Shown: in pieces, positions 12,994 to 25,536 of the stretch
Numbering within the stretch: the first letter of the stretch is position 1
Layout of the letters: each line of letters opens with the position of its first letter
DNA from: Lenzites betulinus
Lineage: Eukaryota > Basidiomycota > Agaricomycetes > Polyporales > Polyporaceae
Assembly (NCBI GenBank): GCA_022264855.1
Contig: JABYQU010000011.1
Coordinates: forward strand, 124,001 to 188,000
Length of the DNA: 64,000 nt
Direction of reading: 5' to 3'
Position numbers and translations under genes: made by a program
Notes under the pieces: model-generated
Told to the model about the DNA's origin: nothing
The model's database searches: none
The model's input: only the letters and a program-made list of their open reading frames with translations

Positions 12994-14865
12994 GGTGGAA
13001 GTGGTGTGCTGCAGCACCGAGCTGCTCCCCGGGGAGTGTTGAGGAGCTTCCTAGACGGTAGAAAGAGAGAAAAAGAGGGAGAGGAAGGGCGAACGTCGCG
13101 GCGCCGTTGGTATGGCAGTGTGCAAGCAGTGTGAGAGCGACGCCCAGCACCACGCCCGTGGCGGACTCTCAAATGTTGGGGCGGGATCCAGCCCCGCTCT
13201 GCTTCGGCATCTCCAAAATAAGACTCCGACCGTACCCCGACAAGCTCCGAAAATGACCCAAGTCGGATCGCCGACGCATGTTTCATCCATGATCCCCACT
13301 ACACTTTTGGAAGGCTCGACCAGCACTGGTCAGTCAACGAGGATCTCCTTACACACTCCACTGTCCACAGGTCCCGCTATGTCCCTGGTTAAAGTCGACT
13401 GGCGTTACAGAAACTCATCCTTGTCCGTCCCCAATCCAGATTGGTCTAGACAGTCTCTCGAGCAATGCGTGCTGGGCCCTGCTTACGCATCGCACTCCAC
13501 TGCTCAATCACGCGTATGATATACGCAGCCACGAGGGCACGACTGCGCCGCCGGCGCGTTGGACTGGCGTTGGCCGTGCGGAGGTGATCACAACAGTGAG
13601 CAAACCTGCGCGAATAGCTTGGGCGGCGTACGGCCTCCGCGACGGTAACACATGGCCGTGAGCGCATCCGTTCTCCCACAGACACCGATGCGTTCAGCAG
13701 ACGAAGAAATGGGTTGTAAGCTCTATGTATACGATCCCCGAAGCCCACTGCCTGTTGCCGTCAGGAAGCAAGCCCTCGTCGAACCCCGCGAGCGCAGGCC
13801 GCGGGGCACTGTTGCATCATAAACCTGACAAATGCCACGATTGTTAGTGAGTGGTGGCAAATGATTATCCCATTCGGCCACCCGTCATCAGCCCTTAAGA
13901 ACAGCCCGACATCGTTCCCCGTTGGGAACTGGACAACTAGCTGTCTATATCCACAACACTAGTGGCCCTTGCGCACTCCAAAGCGATGTGTTTGGACATA
14001 TGTATGATATATAGTGACCGCATGTTGATTCCTTGTTCGTTGTATAAGCTACTCTCGCCAATTGTGAGAAAACAGGCGTCAGATTCGTCGAATACGAGGC
14101 TATGGCTCGAGAGGCCGGTACGTCTAGTTTAATCGGGAATGCACAGCCTCTGGCGGTGAGTACGGCGACGTGGGCGTCTAAAGTGCACACATCCCCACTT
14201 CGACGACGAAGGCATTTCTTCCCCAGCATGGTCCCATTCGGTACCTCCTGGTAACATTCACAAGCGAAAGTCACTCGTTGAATTGGTGCAGGACATGTAG
14301 TCATATCAGTGTGTGGTAAGCAATGAGGCTTGGATGACTTGACACTGGCATTTGTAACATCTAAACTTATCACTCCCTCACCAGTACTTGTCAAGCTATA
14401 GTTCGATGCCTTCAGGATGAATAGGTTGATATCGCGCCTGCCTCCCGCGACTTGGAGCTCGAAGCCCTCTAAAAGTAGCTTACATTCAGAGGACATGGCA
14501 CGCGACCACATACCGGCAAAAGAGGCATATCAGCGAACATGAACGGCCGTGGGACGCACGTTCGCTCCGAAGCGCATGGTCCCCCGCGCCGCACTAGGCC
14601 GCACTCCTCCCGAACCCACGAAAAACGAGTCTTCCGTGCCTAGCTTCTCGACTCGACGCACGCGCTGATTGCTGATTCCCATTTCCTGCGCGCGAATCTT
14701 GATGCAGAGGCTCATCCGCGCCGAACCCGACCGCCTGGAGAGTCGATCGAGCGGGACGCGTCTGGGTGTCGTCGACCTAAATGCCGCGCGACTTTGCGTT
14801 CGGGCGCGTCCAAGGCTCCCTCGCCTCTCGTCCCTCCTCGCCACTGACAGTCGACTTGCCGAAGG
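12994..14865. other. intergenic between divergent chitin synthase and oxidase genes
   Basis: This 1.9-kb stretch separates two divergent genes and must contain both promoters. The start-proximal 100 bases of the chitin synthase side are purine/pyrimidine skewed (AGAGAGAAAAAGAGGGAGAG near 13065-13084), as fungal leaders often are. A 188-codon open frame on the minus strand (14511-13945) has no codon bias or recognisable motif and is not called. Confidence 0.45.
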
Positions 14866-17539
14866 ATGTCTACCTCGGGAACCAGCTCGCCTGAGCACAA
14901 GGTCGCGCCACCTGGCGACCTGCATAACGCGAGTGCCCCGGGACAGAGGACGACGCGTTCGCGCCGCACACTCGTTCTTGGTTCCATCGCGGCCGTCGTT
15001 GTGGTGCTCGCGCTCGCACTGGGTTTGGGACTTGGGCTCGGGCTGCGTCACCACCACGACAACTCCGACTCCAGCGCGAGCGCAGGCGCGTCTTCGGGCG
15101 ACGATGGGAATGGCATCCCGAGCTCGCTCGCGACAGCGGGCACTCCGGACTCGAGCGCGGCCTTCTTGTCTGCGGACATCATAAACGAGGCGCCCACGAC
15201 GCGCACTTACCAGTTCATCGTCGCGGAGGGCAGGGGCGCCCCAGATGGCGTCGAGAAGCGTATGATTGTCGTCAATGGTAGGCGGTGGTGTCTCTGCAAG
15301 CATCATGAAGCATGCAGAAAGTGACGCTGTACGTGTTGCAGGGCAGTTCCCGGGGCCCACTATCGAGGCCAATACCGGCGATCGTATCGTCGTCAATGTC
15401 ACTAACAACCTTCCTAACGCGACGTGAGTTTCGTACGCCTGGCTTCGGGTGGCAACTGGCGCTTACATTGGCTCTTACCAGGGCGATACATTGGCACGGA
15501 CTCTTCCAGTAAGTTTTGCGCACCATTTGACGTTCGTGGTATCTTACCACAATCGCAGGCGGAACACTAACTTTTATGATGGAACTGCTGCCATCACACA
15601 GGTAGGTATTTTGTGAACTGATTTTCGTGGGATGCGCTATAACTTCTAGTACAGTGTGGTATACCTCCAGGAGAGTCCATGGTCTACAATTTCACGGTGC
15701 GTGGAAGACTATCATGGCGATTATTCCACGATATTGACTCCGCATACAGTTTGATGGTTGGATGGGCAGCACTTGGTGGCATGCCCGTAAGTACTGCCTG
15801 TTCTTCATCCTACTGAAGGCAAGGGCAGAATTTGACGAGTAATCCCACTATTCTCAGATGCTGGAACACAATACACGGACGGCGTGACTGGCGCCCGTAA
15901 GTGGTGACTTCCTGTTCATAGTTCGTTTCCTCATCCAGTGCGTACAGTAATCGTTCATGCGAAGAACGAGTCCGTCCCCACATACGACGGTGACCTCGCG
16001 ATCCAGATGGCCGACCTATACCACGGGTTCTCGCCCGACCTCCTGGTTCTATACCACACTGTACGCCCTGTTTCCTCTCCCTACTTCACCCAAGCTAACG
16101 ATCTTTCTTTCTTCACAGCCTGGCGGACTCGAAGGCACTCCCGGAAACGAGCCCGTACCCGACGGCGGCACGATCAACGGCGTCGGCCAATACGGGTCCG
16201 CGAATAGCTCGTTCTTCAACGTGACGCTCGCCCCGAACAAGACGTACCGCCTGCGGCTGATTAACACGGGCTCGTTCGTCGCGATGCGCTTCGCCGTCGA
16301 CGGACATGTCCTCACCGTCATCGAGGCGGACGGCACCGCGGTCACCCCGTTCGACGTTTCGGCGGTCTCGGTCGCGGTCGCGCAGCGCTATAGCGTGCTG
16401 TTGCGTACGAACGGGACCGCCGGCGCGTATTGGATGCGGGCGGCGCTCGATCAGGATGCGTTCACTGTGAGCGATATGACACACGAGAATCTAGGAAGAT
16501 AGCTGATGTTTTGAGTAGTATGATAACCCAGGTGTGCAGACCGAGGTGCGCGGCGTGCTGCGGTATGGCGTGGACAACGGTACGCTTCCGGATGTCGCAC
16601 TCCTCGATAACCCGCCAAGCTTGCCCGACGGCTCTCCTGGGGACCTTGATGCGGACTCCCTCGTGCCCGTTGGCGGAGGGCCGGCCCCGAACGCTACCTT
16701 GTAAGTCAATACAACTTCGTTGACAAGAAGCCCCGAACGCCTGACACCCTATGCAGTAGCGTGTACTTTACTATCTCGATGCAGTACGCGGGTGGCCCGA
16801 ACTACCTCTCGCAGTTCCTCTCCTTCATCAACAGCACGGTGGGTCTTGGTTCCCTGTCGAGTATGCACCCGCTTCTGACGCGACGTGCGACAGTCCTGGG
16901 AGCCGCTCCAGGGCACATCAAGCCTGTTCGCGCATCTCGGGAACGACACCACGGACGGCTCAGCGACGTACTCAGACACCCAGCTGGTGACGACGATCGA
17001 CGAGCCGCATGTCGTAGAGTTCATCATCGACAACCTCGACGACGGCGACCACCCCTTCCATCTGCACGGTCACAAGGTCCGTCGCGTCTTCATCTTCGAT
17101 GCCCCCTTCATTTTGAGCTGACAGCGGCGGCCCGTACACAGTTTTGGATCGTTGGCACCGGCGCGGGTCGGTACGAACAACAAGCCCTCGACAACACGGC
17201 GCCGATGCTGTAAGTCCCCTCCCGCCCCCGCCCTCAGAATAGCATGCTCACAGTCTGCGCCGCGCGCAGACGCGACACGCTCGTGATCCCCGCGTACACC
17301 TACACCATCCTCCGCTTCGTCGCCGACAACCCCGGCTTCTGGGCGTTCCATTGCCACATCCAGTGGCACATGGTAGGTCTTCCGCCGGTGCGAGTAATAG
17401 CAGCGTGCTGATTGGTCGGGGCTGGGTTTTGCAGGCCGCGGGGCTGCTGTTCCAGGTGAACGTCCTCCCGTCGGAGAGCGCGAAGTTCGACGTGCCTCAG
17501 TACATGCTCGACCAGTGCGCGCGTGCGGTCAACCAGTAG
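14866..17539 (+). CDS. membrane-anchored multicopper oxidase (laccase-like)
   Basis: Oxidises phenolic or metal substrates and reduces O2 to water with four coppers. Fifteen exons join in frame to 614 residues: 14866-15277, 15342-15423, 15482-15508, 15559-15601, 15655-15696, 15750-15786, 15858-15896, 15948-16060, 16119-16466, 16540-16700, 16757-16838, 16894-17076, 17142-17209, 17270-17372, 17435-17539. Copper ligands are HWHG (168-171), WWHAH (211-215), HPFHLHGHK (515-523) and HCHIQWHMAAGL (573-584). The position ten after the ligand Cys is Leu, as in higher-potential laccases. The N-terminus is not a signal peptide. About 35 polar, basic-ended residues precede a transmembrane helix at 36-60, rich in Val, Ala, Gly and Leu, then a Ser/Gly/Asp linker. 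This predicts a type II membrane protein with the cupredoxin domains outside the cell or in the secretory lumen. Substrate (phenol, Fe(II), pigment precursor) cannot be told from sequence. Confidence 0.92.
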
Positions 17540-18333
17540 GCGGCGGCGGGGCGCACGCCTGTGCTTGGCGTGTTTCGCATTGCGCGAGCGCAGATTGGAG
17601 GAACGTTCTTGGACGCGCGATGTATTCAACATCGACCGCTGGAGACCGAGGGCGGCGGAAAAACGGCGCGCCACAAGCCACAAGCACTAGGACTGAGACA
17701 GTATGGCTGTGACAAAAATAACACCGAGTGCTGGTTGAAAGATCCGCATGTGAGCGGCGGCGGTTGTGGGTTTTGCAGGCGGTCGATCGAGCACTTAATG
17801 CGAGCGGTGCAGCACGCGCGATCGAGGGCGCACTCGCGCGTGCTAGCGTCGGGACGCGAATACACAACGAGCAGAACGCACAGAACGTGTCCCGGTGCGC
17901 CGTCGCTCGCGGACTCTCCATTACCGCTCTGCGCCCGAGCTCGTCGTATCAGTGTCTGCGCCTTCCTAGTACACACGCACGTTCGTCGCGCTGCACATGC
18001 TGCCCCACGCGCCGGCAGCCTTCCGTAATTCCTCCGGAGCGTATACTGGCACGCGACTCGCCCGGGCTGGATGCGAAGCTCTCCAACTTACGGGAACGCA
18101 ATGTCTCTCCAGAGTCCAGGTACCAGCTCATCAGCTTCGGAAGATTGACGATTGCGCTCCGAGCTGCGAACGTTGGCTCGTGGCCGTCTCGCCCCTCGAC
18201 GTGCCGGACCCATGGCCCGGCCGCGATAAAACCTCGTCGAGCGTAATACGAGAAGGCGCGCCCTCCCTACGGTTGACGCGTCCGCATCTCCAGCACGCCC
18301 TCCTCGGTCCGCAGGACGACATTCCCGGTCACG
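17540..18333. other. intergenic between oxidase and phosphoesterase
   Basis: Plus-strand spacer of about 0.8 kb containing the oxidase 3' end and the phosphoesterase promoter. Two overlapping frames of about 155 and 172 codons are present but lack splice logic, start context or similarity. A TATA-like 'gataaaacc' lies near 18224, about 110 bp before the ATG. Confidence 0.45.
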
Positions 18334-20243
18334 ATGCACGTCTCGTCCTCGGTGCTCACCATCGCGTCCGCGCTCGCGCTCGCCTCGCCCGCGTTTGCGG
18401 CGATCGCGCAAAGCTTCGCGCCACCCGCAGCGTCGCCCGAAGAGTCCTCCGCGAACTACACCGGTCAGACGAACGGGACGATCGCTAACTCTCTGCTCGT
18501 TAAGGGGAAGTCCTTCGACCGCTTCATCCAGATTTGGATCGAGAACACGGACTGTACGTGCCAGTTGCGATGGTGCAGCCCGGAACGACTTGCTTACTAT
18601 GCAGCCCCACAGACAATACGGCTGCGTCCTCAGCAGCGTTCCAGAACCTGAGCAAGCAGGGCGTGCTGTTTGATCAGTTCTACGCGGTCACGCATCCTTC
18701 GGAGCCCAATTACCTCGCTGCTGTCGGTGGTGATTTCTTTGGCGCAGGAGATGATGACTTCTGTGAGCAACATTGTCAAACCGTCTGCGCATCGTAATTG
18801 ATGGCGACTGCTATAGACCATATTCCCCAAAATGTGTCTACCATTGTAGATCTTCTGGAGGCCAAGAACATCTCTTGGGCGTCTTGTGAGCTACTCTTCC
18901 GATTTTTAGGGGGTGCATACTAATGTCACGCAGACCAGGAGAACATGCCTTATGATGGGTTTACTGTAAGCGCACAAAGCGAAGGATGAGTCCGGACGCA
19001 GCTCACATGTTATATAGGGCTTCAACTTCACCCAAAGCAACTACCTCAGTACGTCAAAGTGATACTCTTAGCATCCGTACACGTACTAATGAGTCCACAG
19101 CGAAGCAGGGCAACTATACGTATTACGTGCGCAAGCACAATGGCCTAATTGTCTACGACTCGGTCGCGAACGTCAGCGACCGCGCGCTCCGTATCCGCAA
19201 CTGTCAGTCCCAGCATTCTATTGTCTTGACGCAGTCATATTTGCTGACCTGACGTCGATAGTCAATGACTTCGCGAACGACGTGAAGGCGGACGATATCC
19301 CTCAGTGGAACTTCATCACCCCCAACCTCGTCAACGACGTTCGTTGTGTTTTGCTACATCTGTATCTGATTTATACTTACCACACTGCGATCCGGATCTG
19401 CAGGGGCACGACACGACGATCGACTTCGTCGGCGACTGGCTTAACTTCTGGCTCGTCCCGCTCCTGCAGGACCCGCACTTCAACACCAACCGCACCGTCA
19501 TCCTCCTCACCTTCGACGAGACCGAGAGTACGCGCCTCTCCCTGGCACCACGTCACGGTATACACCCATACTGAACACAGTGCCCCTACGCAGCGTACAC
19601 CATCAACAACCGCATCTTCACGCTCGCGCTCGGGAACGGGGTGCCCAAGGAGCTCTGGGGCACGACCGACGACACCTTCTACACGCACTACTCGGCGCTC
19701 TCATCCGTCGAGGCGAACTGGGGCCTCGGCGCGCTCGGCCGCGGCGACTCGAACGCGACGCTCAACAACGTCTTCGCCTTCGTCGCGAACGCCTCCGGCT
19801 GGGTCAACAACGGCATCCACGGCGACTCGCCCGCCATCCGTGCGTTACCCCCTCTTGTCCCTAATTATAATCCTATTCCCGCTAACCTGTTCCCCTAACT
19901 CGCAGCGCTCCTCAACCTAACCGGCAACATCCCCGGCCCGCTCAATACCGAGCTCTACCAGCCCTTCACCGCGCCCAACACCTCCGGCTCCTCTCCCGGT
20001 GGCGGCCCCATCTTCGTCGCGCCCGGCGTCGACAGCTCGCTCACGGCCGCCGCGCTCCCCGCCCCCGCGAACCTCACCGCGCTCGGGCAGGTGAACCCGT
20101 GGACGGTCGACCCGGGCATCGACTACTCGACCGGGACGAAGACGATCAAGAAGACGAGCGGGGCGCGGGCGCGGGGGGTCGATGGAGGGGTGCTGGTGTT
20201 CCTTGGGCTGGGGCTGCTGGTGGGCTTTTTCGCTGTTCTGTAG
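18334..20243 (+). CDS. secreted phosphoesterase / acid phosphatase-like, likely GPI-anchored
   Basis: Belongs to the phosphoesterase family that includes fungal acid phosphatases and phospholipase C-like enzymes; it hydrolyses phosphate esters at the cell surface. Ten exons join to 462 residues: 18334-18553, 18613-18762, 18817-18885, 18934-18965, 19018-19048, 19101-19202, 19262-19338, 19404-19527, 19594-19839, 19906-20243. Visible features: signal peptide (about 1-22, ending ASPAFA); metal-site motif IENTDYNT (about residue 69) at the exon 1/2 junction; THPSEPNYLA; GFNFTQSNY; and LLTFDETETYTINNRIF with the second conserved acidic cluster. There are many N-glycosylation sequons. The C-terminus has a Ser/Gly-rich spacer, a basic patch and a final hydrophobic run (GGVLVFLGLGLLVGFFAVL), which reads as a GPI-attachment signal; a simple membrane tail is the alternative. 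The spacing of about 0.8 kb from the upstream oxidase is enough for its own promoter. Confidence 0.9.
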
Positions 20244-20913
20244 GACGTGCTGAGTCGCATGAGCTTCGAGCGCACTGTGTATATTTGACTGGGCGATATA
20301 TGGGCGTACAGGCGAACGCCGCTGACATTCACCACACTAGCTCCTGCCGACTAATCTGTGGTGGAAATGATGTCAGAATCGTGAGCATGCGCTCTTGCAC
20401 ATCCACTTTGTCAAAGGGGTCGTGAGAAGACTCCGGGCACAAGGCTTTCAGGCTCCCGCGAAGTTCAAACCCCATTGTGTTGTTGGCTTATTCTGAAGTG
20501 CATCACACGAGAATATAGCAAAACATCGTCGATTATTCGTTCGGGTTCATGAGATCTAGCTATCTGGTGTGTGCGGATAGTACAGTGGATATGGGGATGT
20601 AGCAATGAGGTAAGGGATAATGTTACGAGTACAGCGCGGAATCGTGGGGGATGGGGCGTAATCAAGTGAATGGCAGGGCCGAGTAACTCGAAATATGAAG
20701 GACGTAGCTATTAGCAAAGGCACAGCCAGTTATACTTCGTTATCTGGTAACGGATGGCGGAACTCGTGAGAATGGAGATACAATGAGAGGAAGGGGGTGC
20801 GCGGAGTGGTAATGCTACAGTATCCTGGTAAGAATGAAACGCAATTGAGAATGGAAAAATACAGCGATGGGAAGCAGAGAAGAAAGAGGAGGGAAAGGGA
20901 AGAGAGGGACCGC
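20244..20913. other. intergenic between convergent genes
   Basis: The 3' ends of the phosphoesterase (+) and ABC exporter (-) face each other here. The stretch is AT-richer than the genes, with no open frame of note. It presumably holds both 3' untranslated regions. Confidence 0.5.
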
Positions 20914-23900
20914 TTAATCGCTCATCCACTCCCCGCCGTTCGCGAGCTGCGCAAAGACACCCCGGCGCTCCATGAGCTGCTCGTAGGTGCCCTGCTCGGC
21001 CACGACGCCGTCGTGCAGTACGACGATGCGGTCGCACATACGCATCATCTGCAACTTGTGCGTGACCACGACCGTCGTGCGGCCGACGCGTGCGTTCCGC
21101 AGCGTCTCCATCACCGCGGCCTGGTTCGCCGCGTCCAGCGCAGACGTGCATTCGTCCAGGATGAGGATCCGCGCGGGCCGTGCCAGTGCGCGTGCGATCT
21201 GGAGCCGTTGCGCCTGCCCGCCCGAGATCAACGCCGCGTTCTCGCCGACAGCCGTCTCGTAGCCCTTCGGCAGGGACTCGATGAAGTCGTGAACGTTCGC
21301 GGCCTGCGCAGCGCGCTGAATGTCGGCGAGCGAGAGTGCCTTGTTGCCGTACGCGATGTTCTCCGCGATAGACGCGTCGAAGAGGTTGGGCTGCTGACTG
21401 ACGACGGAGACGTGGTCCCGCAGATGGTGAACCTCGGTGGAGCGGAGCGCGTGAGGGCCGACGGAGATGCTGCCAGAGGCGGGTTCGTACAGGCGCTGGA
21501 GGAGCGCTGCCATGGTGGACTTGCCACTGCCCGAGGAACCGACGATGGCCACACACTCGTTCTCGGCGATTTCGACGGAGAGGTCCTTGAGAATGGGGAC
21601 ATCCGGGCGTTCGGGGTATGAGAAGGAGACGTTGTTGAAGGACACGGCGCCGGCGATCTCAGGGCGGAGAATGCCGCGGGACTCGTCGGTCAGAGTGGAC
21701 AGCTTGAGGAGCCGGTGGAAGTCGCGTGTCGCACGCATGGACTTGGCAATGCGATGGGCTGGAATGCAATGTGTCAGCGCGGTGGTTGATATGAAAGATA
21801 TAAAAGACGTACTGAACGCCAAGAGCTGAGAACCGATGGAGACAGAGAAAACGACGAGCTGCAGAGTCTGGATCATCTGCAGGTACGTGTATGTGCCGTT
21901 CGCAATGAGGACTGCGCCGACGTAGAAGAGGAGCGCCTCGGCGAGGTAGATGAGCGCGCTGGCGACACCGTACGTGCAGCCCTCAACGAACGCGCCGCGC
22001 ACACCGGTGGTGAGTGCCTCATCGGCCGCGACGTCGAACTTCTCGCGGAACGCATCCTCGAAACCCATGGAGCGAATAGCGCGGACGTTGGAGATTGCCT
22101 ACGACCTCGCTCAATATCGAATATAACACATAAGAAATTCAGAAAGGGACTCACGTCATAGTACTGCTTCGCGACATCCTCGCGCGCGCGCTTGTTACGC
22201 ACCTCGCACTTCGCGACGACGCTTGACTGGAGGGCCATGGTCACCGCAAACACCGGGGCGATCGCGAACCCGACGAGTGTGAGCTGCCACCCGCGCACGA
22301 GGGCCCAGATGAGGCCGACACCGAGCATAGCGAGCACAACCAGGAACTGGCAGAGCACGTTCGCGATGAGGGTACGGGCGTCGTCGCCGTCCTTCACGAG
22401 CACGTTGACGAGGTGGGCGGGCGCGTTCTCGCTGCGGTCAAACCACCGCTTGTCCTGGGCGAGCACGCGCGCGAAGCACGTCCGCCGCAGGCGCGTCACC
22501 CAGTTGATCGCGACGTTCTCCATCACGAGCACCTTGAGTCCGAGGAAGATTCCATCGGCGGCGGCAACCGCAAGCACGATCCCGCCGTAGATGTTGATGA
22601 TCGACACGTCGCGCGCGCCATTGGAGACTTCGTAGAAAAGGCGCGAGAGGAGGAAGGAGAAGAGGGGCGTCATCGTCCCGCTCGCGAGACAGATGCACAG
22701 CCCCACGAATAGAAGAGGCTTGTTCGGGATGGTGGGGAAGATGTCGCGCATGAGCCTCCAGAACGGGACCTCCGCGTCCTGCGCGGGAGCAGGCGCGTTC
22801 TCGGAGGGGACTTCAACCTTCTCGACGACCGCTGTGGGGAACGCACGTCGCTGGGAGCGCTGCTTGGGAGAGCGATGCTGGTTGGCTGACGTCGCACTGC
22901 GCTGCATTGCTTCCTTCTCGGCGTAGAAGATGTCGTCGTCTTCGATCATCGTCGGGGTCCACCGCTTGGGGGAGGGGTAGTCGCAGACAGTGGGGCTCGC
23001 CGGCGTGAACTGCAGGCTCAGCCTGTGGTTGCTGGCCGGGGTGGCGAGTGGTGCAGGGATTCTGACGGGAGGAATGTCAATGTGGAGCGTCTTGCGCCGG
23101 ATGTCGTCGGCCTTCATCTCATCGTTCGGTGCGTCAATGTGGACGAAGCGGCTGATGCGATGCGTCTGCCGGCGCGTCGCGGCGTCGTCTTGGGTGAGCT
23201 CCGCGATCGCGTCGAGCATCCAGTGGCCGAAAGTGAGGGGCGACGGCGCGAGGCTGTGGTGCTTGAGCGCGGTAACGCCGACCGCGTCAAGCTGCTCGAG
23301 CTTCTCCTCGTCCTGACGCTCCAAGATGGCCTCCACGGGGGCGTTCTCGGACTCTTCACTGAGGATGTCCTTCTCCTTGAAGCCGCCTTCAGCGGTCTGG
23401 GTGTGCGCCATGCGGCGGAACTCGCTATCGAAGCTCTCGAGTTCTTGCCGGAAGCCCTGCTCGACCAGCCATCCATCCTTCAGGACATGTACAAAATCGT
23501 CGAATTCGACCTGCGAGAGATCGTGGGTTATCACAATCGTCGTCATGTTGCGGCGCCAGCGCTTGATCGCCTCGAATACGAGGATGCGAGAGGTCGCATC
23601 CAGCGCGGACGTCGCTTCATCTGAGCTCCGAAGTCAGCATGTGACCTGCACGACGAAAGACACATACATACCGAGAATAAGGACCGTGGGGTTGCGCAAA
23701 AGTGCGCGTGCAATCGCAAGCCGCTGCTTCTGGCCTCCAGAAAGGTTTGCGCCGTTGGTGCCCAGCTGGGTGTCGTACCCGTCAGGGAGGTCACGCACGA
23801 ACTCGTGCATGAGCGCAGCGCGGCAAACCCTGATCACCTCCTCGCGTGTCACGTCTTGTGGCCGTTTGTGGCTGCCGGGGCCTGCAAGACCCATCGCGAC

Positions 23901-25536
23901 GTTGTCATGAACGCTCATGTCGAAGAGGATGCAGTTCTGGGACACCGCCGCGATGTGAGAGCGCGTGAACTCCCCATCGAGGTAGCACAGTTCCTGGTCG
24001 TCGAGGTGGATTGAACCTGCAGTCGGGGTGTACATGCGGAGAAGGAGTTGGGCCAAGGTCGACTTTCCCGAGCCAGAGCCGCCGACGATGAACGACATCT
24101 CTCCCGGGGGGAGGAAGATGGAGATGTCCTGAAGAACGGGCATGGTGGGGCGCGAGGGGTATGCGAAAGTGACCTCGGACAACTCAAAGTGGCCACGACA
24201 ATGCGGCGGACTGATCCTCCTGAACACCGAGGGGCGGGGTGACTTGGCTATGGTAGAGAGCGCGGCCGTGCCGTACAGGAGAGGCTCCTCTGACTGCGAC
24301 TGCGCGAGGGTCAGAAGCGCGACCATCGCGAACTTGCCCTTGGTGAGCACGATCAGCTGGGGGATGGCCATCTGGAGGTTGCTCGTCGCGATGAGGCACG
24401 CCCAGAAGACGGACATGACGGTGCCGGGGGAGATGGAGCCATCGCGCACGAGCTTCGCACCGAACCAGAACGCCTGCACGAACATGGCCATCATGACAAA
24501 CTGCGACGTACCGGAGCTGATGCCCCAGACGGCGTGGCACTTCATCGCTGCGAGGCGGACTTTCTCGACCATGTCGTCAAGCTGCTCCTGCTCGTGGATT
24601 TCCGCATTGAAGGCCTTCACGGTTGCAATCGCCGCAGCGGCGCGGTCGACCAGGGTCGCAGCCGACGCGCTGTGAACGCGCTCGGCGGCAAGACGGGGGC
24701 CCACGACGCCCTGAGAGAGCGCTTGAATGACCATGAGGACCGGGACACCGGCAAGGATGACCAGAGTGAGCGACCAGGACCAGAAGAACGCCAGGATGAG
24801 GCACGTGACGAAGGTGGTGGTGTATTGAATGACCATCCCTGCGGCGAGGGAGGAAGCCATGCGAACTTCGTCGGTTTCCCTGCGACGCGTCAATAACCAT
24901 TGCAATCTACATGAAGGGTTTGACTCACCGAGCGAAGTTCGCCATCATGCCACCAGCGCCGACAGGTCCATCGCCCTCGACGGCCTGCACAGACTCCTCT
25001 GAGCCCATCTTGGTGTCGAACCAGACCATGTCCTTGCGCGTGACCGCAGCGTATATCCGCTTGCGGACCGCGACGAGGTTGCGCTCACCGGTCCATATCC
25101 AGAGGCACGACGTGACGCTGCTGATGGCGAGAGCAGCCACCGCGAGGCCGACCAGCTCGATGGCGGTGACACCGACGCCGTGGAGGAGCTGGTGCTTGGC
25201 GTCATTGGACGGGTTGGGACCGGTGGGGAATGCGGCAAAGGAGTCGAAGGAGCGACCGATGACATATGTCATGAACGGGGCGACACCGCCGGCGAAGACG
25301 GAGGTGAGGATGGCCGGGAGGATGAGCACGAAGAAGTCGCGGCGCGAGAGGAGGGCGAAGAGGAGGCGGAGAGACGGCTGAGGGCATTCCGGGGCAGACG
25401 CTGCTGCCTCGACCGGAGAATCATGAAGAGTGACCGCGGAGCCTGGGGTCGGGGGAAGCTTAAGAGAAGATGCGTCGGGGGTCATGGTGGTGGGCGCGAT
25501 GTCGGTGGCGACGGCGAGGTCCGTCGGGCGACGCAT
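20914..25536 (-). CDS. Ste6-like ABC exporter (mating-pheromone type)
   Basis: Full-length ABCB transporter, probably the exporter of farnesylated mating pheromone, acting at the plasma membrane. Five exons join to 1,470 residues: 25536-24929, 24879-23672, 23620-22155, 22098-21813, 21758-20914. Order: membrane domain 1 (first helix about residue 68); nucleotide-binding domain 1 with Walker A GGSGSGKST (about 469-477), LSGGQ (582-586) and Walker B ending LILDEAT; a linker of roughly 200 charged and Ser/Pro-rich residues; membrane domain 2; nucleotide-binding domain 2 with GSSGSGKST (about 1264-1272), ISGGQ (1367-1371) and LILDECTSALD. The DECTSALD form and the long linker fit fungal Ste6 better than drug-pump ABCB proteins. 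A second in-frame ATG at 25485 could also serve as start. No pheromone precursor or receptor gene was recognised nearby, so the substrate remains inferred. Confidence 0.88.

Noticed and set aside
13945..14511. 188-codon open frame, minus strand, upstream of the oxidase
   Set aside because: Codon third positions show no G/C preference seen in real genes here, there is no motif, and it sits in a spacer between divergent promoters. Transcript evidence would be needed.
17561..18246. Two overlapping plus-strand frames between oxidase and phosphoesterase
   Set aside because: They lack conserved residues, start context and splice logic, and overlap each other.
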